Shown: in pieces, positions 7,074 through 12,343 of the stretch
Numbering within the stretch: position 1 is the first letter of the stretch
How the letters are laid out: every line of letters starts with the position of its first letter
NCBI GenBank assembly: GCA_947458345.1
Contig: CANHBU010000021.1
Coordinates: forward strand, 1-12,343
DNA from: Comamonadaceae bacterium
GTDB lineage: Bacteria > Pseudomonadota > Gammaproteobacteria > Burkholderiales > Burkholderiaceae_C
Length of the DNA stretch: 12,343 nucleotides
Direction of reading: 5' to 3'
Position numbers and translations under genes: made by a program
Notes under the pieces: generated by a model
The model's input: only the letters and a program-made list of their open reading frames with translations
The model's database searches: none
What the model was told of the DNA's origin: nothing

Positions 7074-7519
7074 TCGCGCTGCTACAGCGGGTCAGCCAGG
7101 CCAGCGTGCACACCGAGGGCGAGCTCGTCGCTCAGATCGGGCAGGGCTTGCTGCTCTTGTGGTGTGCTGAAGCGGGGGACACCGAGGCCGTGGCCGACAA
7201 GATGCTGGCCAAGATTCTCAAGCTGCGCATCTTCGCCGACCCGGGCGGGAAGATGAACCTAAGTGTGCAGGATGTGGCCGGTGGGCTGCTGGTGGTCAGC
7301 CAGTTCACTTTGGCAGCCGACGTTTCGGGCGGCAACCGGCCCAGCTTCGGCGCGGCCGCAGCGCCCGAAGTCGGCTTGAGGCTGTACGACTATTTTGTGC
7401 AGCGCGCCGCTCAGTTGCACCGCCCCGTCCAAACAGGACGCTTTGCAGCCGACATGCAGGTGTCGCTGGTCAATGATGGGCCGGTGACGGTGCCGATCCG
7501 CATGACCGGCCCGCTTTGA
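7070..7519 (+). CDS. dtd: D-aminoacyl-tRNA deacylase
   Basis: DTD hydrolyses D-amino acids (first described for D-Tyr) from mischarged tRNAs, recycling the tRNA and protecting chirality of proteins. The 149-residue product has the family length and starts [13 protein letters not shown]. The conserved active-site motif SQFTL (77-81) leads to RPSF (90-93). The second motif NDGPVT (135-140) contains the Gly137-cis-Pro138 pair that excludes L-amino acids. KMNLSVQDV precedes SQFTL, as is usual. The GTG start overlaps the CDF stop as GTGA. Location two genes after tyrS, in the same direction, fits its role in cleaning up TyrRS errors. The convergent M23 gene ends 46 bp away with no obvious terminator between. 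Confidence 0.97.
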   Translation: MIALLQRVSQASVHTEGELVAQIGQGLLLLWCAEAGDTEAVADKMLAKILKLRIFADPGGKMNLSVQDVAGGLLVVSQFTLAADVSGGNRPSFGAAAAPEVGLRLYDYFVQRAAQLHRPVQTGRFAADMQVSLVNDGPVTVPIRMTGPL

Positions 7520-7565
7520 GCGCGGTGCCGTCGCGCGCGCAAGCCTTGCTGGGTGGCCCGTCGAC

Positions 7566-8957
7566 TTACTGCGCCCCCCGGCTGGCCTCGATCAAGGCTG
7601 GCACTGACTTGGGCGCCCATTGCAGCATCAGCAATCGTGCGAGCAAGGCGGGTTGCTCCGGTTCGCTCAGGGTCCAGAACTCAAGCTTGTTGTGCGAGAG
7701 GGTCGGGTCGATGTAGAGCCCCTGCTTGCGAATTTCGTAATGCAGGTGCGGACCGGTCGAAAAGCCGGTCGATCCCACAAAGCCGATCGTCTCGCCGCGA
7801 CGCACCGGTGTGCCGGGCCGGATGTCGCTCGCATAGGCCGACAGATGGGCGTAATAGGTGTGATGCCCTTGGCCGTGGTCGATGATGATCAGCTTGCCGT
7901 AGCCGCCATTGAAGTCGGCGTGCAGGACTTCCCCATCCGCCACCGCAACGACTGGCGTGCCGGTAGGCGCTGCAAAGTCGATCCCGATATGCTGGCCCCT
8001 GACCCGGAAGGTGCGAACCACGGTCCGCGGCTTGCCCTGCTTGCGCGTCTTGACCGCCACCTTGCGCCGGATGGTGGTCACGCTCGGGCCCACGCCGCGC
8101 GAGATGCGACTAAATTGCACCGGCGACTGCCAAAGCATTCGCTCGTAGTCCAGACCTTGCAAGCTGAAATAGGCGCCGGGCACGCCCTGTCGATCCAGCC
8201 AGATGGCCGCCTCCACCTGCCCAAACGTGGCCGACTCGAGCAGTTCGATCGCATAGATCTTTTCAAGCCCGCTTTGCCGGTCTGCAGCCAGGGTCAAGCG
8301 CAAATGGTGGGTACCGGGCGACAGTTTGAGCGCTTGGACCATGGTCCGGGCCATCAGCTCGACTTCCCACATCAGGTGCGCCGGCACGTCCTGCAGATCG
8401 CCGTCCTCAGCGCGCAGGCCTGCCGTCGAGAGCTGGCGCAGGGCGCCAGACTCGCTCGGGTAGGTCCAGCGCGTGGGGCTCGTCGTGGCCTGTGATTGCG
8501 AGCGAAAGTAGATCAGGGCCTCGGGCAGACCCCGCTCTGCCGCAGGCGTCAGCAGGGCCAGGCCATCGCGCACCCAAGGCTTGGTCATCACGGCCGAGTA
8601 GGGCCAGCAGGCGGCTCGCTCTTGCGGCTGCAGGCTCAGCGCCGCAGACTCCAGGCCATCGGCTGGAGGCATCTTGAGGCGCTCGTGCAGTTGCGCCAGA
8701 CCTTGTGCATCCAGGCAGCCCGCTTCGAGCTGGGTCTCGTGGCCTCTTGCCAGCTGGGCCGCCGCCGGTCCGGCCACTTTGCCTGCCGTGGCGGCCTTGT
8801 TGCTTTTGCCCACATTCTTGCCCTTGCTGGCCGCTGGGCTGGCCGCTTTCTTGGCCTTTGTGTTGGCCTTTGTGTTGGCCTTTGTGTTGGCCATGGCTGG
8901 AGAGTGCAAGCAAAGACCGAGCAGCAGGCTCGCGAGCAGGGCGGTATTGAACTTCAT
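7566..8957 (-). CDS. Secreted M23 family peptidase with Lys/Ala-rich N-terminal region
   Basis: Predicted periplasmic murein endopeptidase. The 463-residue product begins with a signal peptide (MKFNTALLASLLLGLCLHSPAMA, likely cleaved before N24; no valid lipobox). Residues 24-70 are low-complexity and rich in Ala, Lys and Asn, beginning with three NTKA units encoded by a 12-bp tandem repeat. The M23 domain lies at about 318-420 with intact ligands H323 and D327 (GQHIGIDFAAP), H371 (YAHLS) and H404/H406 (GPHLHYEI). Between SRGVGPS (286-292) and H323 is a very basic stretch (297-320) where the typical family has a short loop with a GxRxHP-type motif. The ATG overlaps the TGA of the upstream hydrolase gene (ATGA, 4 bp) and has GGAA about 8 nt upstream. 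Substrate specificity is unknown. Confidence 0.9.
   Translation of the reverse strand: MKFNTALLASLLLGLCLHSPAMANTKANTKANTKAKKAASPAASKGKNVGKSNKAATAGKVAGPAAAQLARGHETQLEAGCLDAQGLAQLHERLKMPPADGLESAALSLQPQERAACWPYSAVMTKPWVRDGLALLTPAAERGLPEALIYFRSQSQATTSPTRWTYPSESGALRQLSTAGLRAEDGDLQDVPAHLMWEVELMARTMVQALKLSPGTHHLRLTLAADRQSGLEKIYAIELLESATFGQVEAAIWLDRQGVPGAYFSLQGLDYERMLWQSPVQFSRISRGVGPSVTTIRRKVAVKTRKQGKPRTVVRTFRVRGQHIGIDFAAPTGTPVVAVADGEVLHADFNGGYGKLIIIDHGQGHHTYYAHLSAYASDIRPGTPVRRGETIGFVGSTGFSTGPHLHYEIRKQGLYIDPTLSHNKLEFWTLSEPEQPALLARLLMLQWAPKSVPALIEASRGAQ
8857..8892. repeat. Three perfect copies of a 12-bp tandem repeat inside the M23 gene
   Basis: TTTGTGTTGGCC occurs at 8857-8868, 8869-8880 and 8881-8892, preceded by a partial TTGGCC at 8851-8856. 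Read on the minus strand each unit encodes Ala-Asn-Thr-Lys, so copy number changes keep the frame and lengthen or shorten the mature N-terminus. It lies directly after the signal-peptide cleavage site. Slippage is a plausible source; no stretch here suggests an on/off phase switch. Confidence 0.95.
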
Positions 8958-9796
8958 GGCATGCGTTCCAAAAATTCTTTCAGGCCCCGGTTGAACTGCG
9001 CGGCGCTGTCGACAAACAAGGCATGACCGGCTTCGTCAAAGACGGTGACACTGGCTCGCGGATGTGTTTGCGTCAGTTCGATCGATTGCTCCGCAAACCG
9101 TGGCGTGATCGCATACCAAACCGGAACGTCCAGAGCCAAGACGGCCTTTTTGTAGTACTCCCGGCCATAGGGCTTGTCGAGCAAGCCCCATGCGGCTTTT
9201 GGGGGCAGTTGAGTGGCCGAAGCCTCGATCGTCTGCAGCCATCCTGGCGGCGCCGGGTGCTTGAAGATGGCCGATGCAAAGCGCTGGATGTAGGCGCGAA
9301 ATTCATCGCTGCCCATGGGCCTTTGGGCCCTGCCCGACGCCGGCGCACGCCCCATGCCGATGGAGTTGTCGATCAGAACCATGCCCCGCAACTGGGCGCT
9401 CGGGTGCCGAACGCTGTGATCGAGCACTTCCATGACGCCCAGGGACCAGCCGATGAGGACGTGTTCACCGACCTTGGCTTTTTGCAGCAACTCGTCGATG
9501 TCGCGCGCTCGGGCCGCCGCTTGCAAGCGCTGTGGCGGCGCCTTCGAACGCCCCTGCCCGCGCGGATCGAGCACGATCACCCGGTGATCGACTGAAAGGG
9601 CCAGGATTTGCTGCTCGAAGATTTCAGCCGGCATCAACCATCCCGGCACGAAGACCAAGGCAGGCTGCCCAGATCCGGCTTCCAGGTAGTGCAGGCTCAA
9701 GCCATCGGAGGTCTTGAAGAATTGGCTTTTCACCGGATTGGCCCAGGCCCAGAGGCTCGATAGCAGCAAAGCGGCCAGGACGATGGATTTTTTCAT
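8954..9796 (-). CDS. Secreted alpha/beta hydrolase
   Basis: The 280-residue product has a signal peptide (MKKSIVLAALLLSSLWAWA, likely cleavage near residue 19-20) and a single alpha/beta-hydrolase domain. The oxyanion-hole region is FVPGWLMP (49-56) and strand 4 ends DPRGQGRS (77-84). The nucleophile elbow is GWSLG with S118, and the base is H258 in DEAGHALF. The usual acid after strand 7 is not seen: that place reads YAITPRF (228-234). D143 in VLIDNS after strand 6 is a candidate replacement. Small-molecule substrate (ester, lactone or similar) cannot be told from sequence. It is the first gene of a unit with the M23 gene, whose start codon overlaps its stop by 4 bp. ATG at 9796; the ribosome site is weak. 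Confidence 0.9.
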   Translation of the reverse strand: MKKSIVLAALLLSSLWAWANPVKSQFFKTSDGLSLHYLEAGSGQPALVFVPGWLMPAEIFEQQILALSVDHRVIVLDPRGQGRSKAPPQRLQAAARARDIDELLQKAKVGEHVLIGWSLGVMEVLDHSVRHPSAQLRGMVLIDNSIGMGRAPASGRAQRPMGSDEFRAYIQRFASAIFKHPAPPGWLQTIEASATQLPPKAAWGLLDKPYGREYYKKAVLALDVPVWYAITPRFAEQSIELTQTHPRASVTVFDEAGHALFVDSAAQFNRGLKEFLERMP

Positions 9797-9840
9797 GTTG
9801 TCGTTTGGCCCTGCTCAGCTCCCCAGCGGGCTGGGCGTAC

Positions 9841-9870
9841 TTTAAACGGTTTTGCGCAGGGGCCCGGCAA
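9841..9870 (-). promoter_or_regulatory. Candidate promoter of the hydrolase-M23 unit
   Basis: On the minus strand TTGCCG (9870-9865) and TTTAAA (9846-9841) are 18 bp apart, giving a start near 9834 and a leader of about 37 nt. The -10 is only moderately close to consensus. The TTTAAA is part of one arm of the 10-bp inverted repeat described separately. Confidence 0.35.
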
Positions 9871-9923
9871 GTTGCACAGACCTCCTGGGCGATGGTCTGC
9901 GGTCAGGGGCACAGGGCTTGGCT

Positions 9924-9929
9924 TATGAT
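9924..9929 (+). promoter_or_regulatory. Candidate -10 box of the 10061 gene
   Basis: TATGAT in the context GCTTATGATGGCGG is a plausible -10, with a start near 9936 and a leader of about 125 nt. No recognisable -35 stands 16-18 bp upstream, so an activator or a different start may apply. Confidence 0.3.
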
Positions 9930-10020
9930 GGCGGCCGTTTAAAGAGCCCCTCACGGCGCCGCAGCGGTGTGGTGCGACGGGTCGGGCTGCACAGGCCGCT
10001 GTAGGTTGCGGCAATTGCCT

Positions 10021-10047
10021 GCCAGGGGACCCCTGGTTTGTTTTTCC
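10021..10047 (+). terminator. Terminator-like hairpin 14 nt before the 10061 gene start
   Basis: CCAGGGGACCCCTGG at 10022-10036 is a perfect odd palindrome forming a 6-bp GC-rich stem with a GAC loop. It is followed by TTTGTTTTTCC at 10037-10047. It has the form of an intrinsic terminator but lies directly upstream of an ATG on the same strand. It could end a short RNA started near 9936, or act as a leader attenuator for the gene that follows. Confidence 0.55.
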
Positions 10048-10060
10048 TTGGATTTCAAAG

Positions 10061-11131
10061 ATGTTGAACTCACGAGCGGCCCTGGCCGCATGGGTCTGTG
10101 TGGCCGTGGCTTGGACGGCTCAGGCGCTGGCGCAATCGGCCCCCGCTGCGCCGACCCAGCGTTCGATCCCAGTGACCCGAGCGCCTGCCAGTGCGCCCGA
10201 CGATTTGCTGGCGCAGTTGATGATTTCGGCGCAAGAGTGCCCGGCTTTTGCGAAGCTGGCATCAGACTACCGTGCGCGCTTTTCCACGCCCATGCTCGCC
10301 TGGGCCGAACAGCACCTGGCGCGGCTCGATGCGCGCAAGGTGCTTTATCCCTTCTCCGGTGCCGACATCGTCACCGCCATGAATTTGTTCGCGTCGGCCG
10401 ACCATCTGGTGCTGGTGGCCGACCAGTGGCCCCAGCACAGCGCCCCCGCATCGATGGTGCCCCAGCAGGTAGCCAAAGAGTGCCAGACCATGAGTTTTTT
10501 TGCGCGCTACGGCTACTTCAGGACCAATGACCTTGAGGGCAAGGACTCCGTGCGGCCTAGATTTTCGCGCTTGCTGGCCTACAGCATTGCCCTGAGCGAT
10601 GCCCAAGTCGGCCGCATCCAATACCTGACCTTGCATGAGGACGGGCAGGTGCGACCTTCCAGTGACGGCCTCAAGCCCGATGGTCTGCGTTTTTCGGTCA
10701 CCCGCTCCAATGGCCGGTCTCTGACGATCGACTACGTGCGCGCAGACCTGTCAAACAACGGGCTCAAGCTCGGTGGGCGCGCGCATACCTTCATGCGGTC
10801 TCAGATGGACGGTGCGGTGCTGCTCAAGTCGGCCTCGCACCTGCTGCAAAAGCCCTATTTTTCGGCCTTGGCCGACATCATGGTCGAGCGCGCTGCCAGC
10901 GTGGTGCAGGACGAGACCGGGCTGGACATCGAGCCCTTGCGGCGCACCTTTGAGGTTCGAAGCTACGGCAAGTTTCATGCACCGCATCCGCTGTGGCACG
11001 ACAGCGCCTCGGGACAGCGTCTGATCCGCTATTTGCAGGATCAGCCGGCCATCGAAGCCCTGCCCTTTACGATCGGCTACGAGAAAAAGAGCGGCTCGGT
11101 CTTGCTGGTGGGCACGCGCAATCGCCGCTGA
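10061..11131 (+). CDS. Exported protein of unknown function with YPFSGAD motif
   Basis: I do not recognise a characterised family. The 356-residue product has a clear signal peptide (residues 1-24, cleavage likely ALA-QS) and then a Pro/Ala-rich linker to about 47, so the mature protein is probably periplasmic. Visible landmarks are RKVLYPFSGADIVTAMNLF (92-110), ADHLVLVADQ, KSASHLLQKPYFSALAD (256-272), VQDETGLDI (282-290), the Tyr-Gly in FEVRSYGKFHAP, and the tail LPFTIGYEKKSGSVLLVG. From memory, similar YPFxGxD / VQDxSG / GYxxxSxLL blocks occur together in uncharacterised bacterial proteins; I could not check this. ATG at 10061 with a weak GGA about 8 nt upstream. It stands alone on its strand, divergent from the hydrolase unit and convergent with ybeY. 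Confidence 0.85.
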   Translation: MLNSRAALAAWVCVAVAWTAQALAQSAPAAPTQRSIPVTRAPASAPDDLLAQLMISAQECPAFAKLASDYRARFSTPMLAWAEQHLARLDARKVLYPFSGADIVTAMNLFASADHLVLVADQWPQHSAPASMVPQQVAKECQTMSFFARYGYFRTNDLEGKDSVRPRFSRLLAYSIALSDAQVGRIQYLTLHEDGQVRPSSDGLKPDGLRFSVTRSNGRSLTIDYVRADLSNNGLKLGGRAHTFMRSQMDGAVLLKSASHLLQKPYFSALADIMVERAASVVQDETGLDIEPLRRTFEVRSYGKFHAPHPLWHDSASGQRLIRYLQDQPAIEALPFTIGYEKKSGSVLLVGTRNRR

Positions 11132-11201
11132 GCATTTCCGATAAGGCGCAATCGGCGCCAGCGCCTCTGGCCCGCCTGTCCCAGCGCCGCTTGGCCGTGG
11201 G

Positions 11202-11669
11202 TCAAGTGACTTTGCGACCGTAGGGGTTGGGCAGCCCGAGTCCGGCCAAGATGGCGACTTCCCGGCTTTCCATGGCCAGCGCCTCTTCATGCCCCGTCTC
11301 GTGGTCCCAGCCCTGGGCGTGCAAGGCCCCGTGGACCAGCAGGTGCGCGTAGTGGGCCGCCAGGGTTTTGCCCTCCTGCCTGGCTTGTAGCGCGACCACC
11401 GGTGCACACAGCACGACATCGGCCACGACGGTGGGGCTGTGCGCGTAGGGGAAGGTCAGCACATTGGTGGGGCCGGTTTTGCCCCGGTAGCCCTGGTTAA
11501 GCGCACCGCCTTCTTCTTCGTCGACGATGCGCACCGTGATTTCGGCCGGCGCCTGCAGCGCATGACGAATGCAGCGGGCCACGAAATGGCGGGGCAGGGC
11601 GCTGCGATGGCGCTGGGCCTGCGCGATGGCGCCAAATTGCAGCGACAGACGCAAATCGTGAAGGGCCAT
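11202..11669 (-). CDS. ybeY: Endoribonuclease YbeY
   Basis: YbeY is a zinc-dependent single-strand endoribonuclease for 16S rRNA 3'-end maturation and ribosome quality control. The product is 155 residues from the ATG at 11669. The zinc motif HGALHAQGWDH (113-123) is complete, with the three histidines H113, H117 and H123. The conserved basic segment YRGKTGPTNVLTFPY (61-75) includes R62. The frame is open upstream to 11723, but the inner ATG has AGGAG at good spacing and gives the normal length; the extra 18 residues overlap the phoH end. It lies 16 bp after phoH, the usual partner. No corC or lnt homologue follows; downstream is the convergent 10061 gene. Confidence 0.96.
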   Translation of the reverse strand: MALHDLRLSLQFGAIAQAQRHRSALPRHFVARCIRHALQAPAEITVRIVDEEEGGALNQGYRGKTGPTNVLTFPYAHSPTVVADVVLCAPVVALQARQEGKTLAAHYAHLLVHGALHAQGWDHETGHEEALAMESREVAILAGLGLPNPYGRKVT

Positions 11670-11685
11670 GGGCCAGACTCCTGGG

Positions 11686-12343
11686 CTATTTTTCGGTGGT
11701 TGTCTTGCTGGCCCGCGCGCCACCGCGGTGCCCGTCGTAGGCGTCCACGATGCGCGCGACCAAGGGGTGGCGCACTACATCGGCGCTGGTCAGTCGGGTG
11801 ATGGCAATGCCTTGCACCCGCTTGAGCACGCGTTCGGCATCGATCAGGCCGCTGAGCTGGTGGGCAGGCAGGTCGACCTGGCTGACATCGCCGGTGACCA
11901 CGGCCTTGCTGCCCAAACCGATGCGGGTGAGAAACATCTTCATCTGCTCCGGGGTCGTGTTTTGCGCCTCGTCCAGAATCACGAAAGCATGGTTGAGGGT
12001 GCGCCCGCGCATGAAGGCCAGCGGCGCAATTTCAATTTGCTGCCGCTCGAAAGCCTTTTGCACCCGGTCAAACCCCATCAACTCGTAGAGCGCGTCGTAG
12101 AGCGGGCGCAGGTAGGGGTCGACCTTTTGCGACAGGTCCCCGGGCAAAAAGCCCAGTCGCTCGCCGGCTTCGACCGCCGGGCGCGTGAGCACGATGCGCT
12201 GCACCGCGTTGCGCTCGAGCGCATCGACCGCGCAGGCCACCGCCAGATAGGTCTTGCCGGTGCCGGCCGGGCCGATGCCGAAGGTGATGTCGTGCCCGCC
12301 GATATTGAGCAGGTAGCTGGCCTGATTTTGCGTGCGCGCCTTG
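11686..12343 (-). CDS. phoH: PhoH-like ATPase (YbeZ), N-terminus outside window
   Basis: PhoH/YbeZ is a cytoplasmic P-loop NTPase with a RecA-like fold, associated with YbeY and RNA processing. About 219 codons up to the TAG at 11686-11688 are present; the frame continues past the right edge. The Walker A motif GPAGTGKT is encoded at 12273-12250, followed by [29 protein letters not shown], and [19 protein letters not shown] with Walker [18 protein letters not shown] and a short polar tail ([13 protein letters not shown]) close the protein. It is immediately upstream of ybeY on the minus strand, as in many bacteria. The GTG at 12240 is an internal codon and not the start. Confidence 0.96.
   Translation of the reverse strand, partial: KARTQNQASYLLNIGGHDITFGIGPAGTGKTYLAVACAVDALERNAVQRIVLTRPAVEAGERLGFLPGDLSQKVDPYLRPLYDALYELMGFDRVQKAFERQQIEIAPLAFMRGRTLNHAFVILDEAQNTTPEQMKMFLTRIGLGSKAVVTGDVSQVDLPAHQLSGLIDAERVLKRVQGIAITRLTSADVVRHPLVARIVDAYDGHRGGARASKTTTEK

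Larger units (their letters stand above)
9840..9944. repeat. 10-bp inverted repeat in the divergent intergenic region
   Basis: CTTTAAACGG at 9840-9849 and CCGTTTAAAG at 9935-9944 are perfect inverted copies 85 bp apart, in the 264-bp region between the divergent hydrolase and the 10061 gene. The left arm covers the candidate hydrolase -10; the right arm would sit at the start site of the candidate plus-strand promoter. They could be paired sites for one regulator; this is inference. Confidence 0.5.

Noticed and set aside
7520..7565. Gap between convergent dtd and the M23 gene searched for a terminator or small RNA
   Set aside because: Contains a CG-rich GTCGCGCGCGC stretch but no convincing hairpin with U-tail.
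7620..8495. Long plus-strand open frame (291 codons) opposite the second M23 gene
   Set aside because: Antisense shadow of a well supported gene in high-GC DNA; no family motif, ribosome site or sensible N-terminus.
8857..8892. Tandem repeats considered as a CRISPR or phase-variation tract
   Set aside because: Repeats are 12 bp, adjacent without spacers, and lie in frame inside a coding sequence, so copy changes alter length and do not switch the gene off.

Overview
The window looks like a core chromosomal segment of a high-GC betaproteobacterium, most likely Burkholderiales and plausibly Comamonadaceae. This rests on the housekeeping gene order and general protein character, not on a database search. 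No insertion sequence, prophage, CRISPR array, tRNA or rRNA was seen. Most genes are ordinary single-copy housekeeping genes; the less ordinary part is roughly 7.5-11.1 kb.

Left part (1-2080): the 5' portion of rlmJ (23S rRNA m6A2030 methyltransferase) runs off the left edge on the minus strand. Divergent from it, a strong promoter (TATAAT at 577-582) drives the ribosomal pair rplM-rpsI through a leader of about 155 nt that folds into several hairpins and ends in a terminator-like stem just before rplM. A textbook bidirectional terminator follows rpsI. Next comes erpA, an A-type Fe-S carrier.

Middle part (2154-7519): on the minus strand, an M23 (LytM/MepM-like) murein endopeptidase gene is followed 15 nt later by anmK. 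This pairs cell-wall cutting with anhydro-MurNAc recycling. On the plus strand, tyrS is followed by a cation diffusion facilitator (CDF) gene and dtd. The CDF stop and the dtd start overlap (GTGA). TyrRS and D-aminoacyl-tRNA deacylase act in the same quality-control path, so their linkage makes sense. The predicted -10 boxes of the M23 and tyrS units face each other, so the two transcripts would overlap at their 5' ends.

Right part (7566-12343): on the minus strand, a secreted alpha/beta hydrolase overlaps by 4 bp a second secreted M23-family protein. That protein has a Lys/Ala-rich N-terminal region with a 12-bp tandem repeat. Divergent from this pair is an uncharacterised exported protein (10061-11131) whose start is preceded by a terminator-like hairpin. 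The 264-bp divergent intergenic region holds a perfect 10-bp inverted repeat. The window ends with phoH (ybeZ, partial) and ybeY on the minus strand, the usual rRNA-maturation and ribosome quality-control pair.

Nothing here clearly forms a new multi-gene system. The best leads are the rplM leader, the hairpin before the 10061 gene together with the uncharacterised protein it precedes, the hydrolase-M23 pair, and the CDF transporter with an altered transmembrane metal site.
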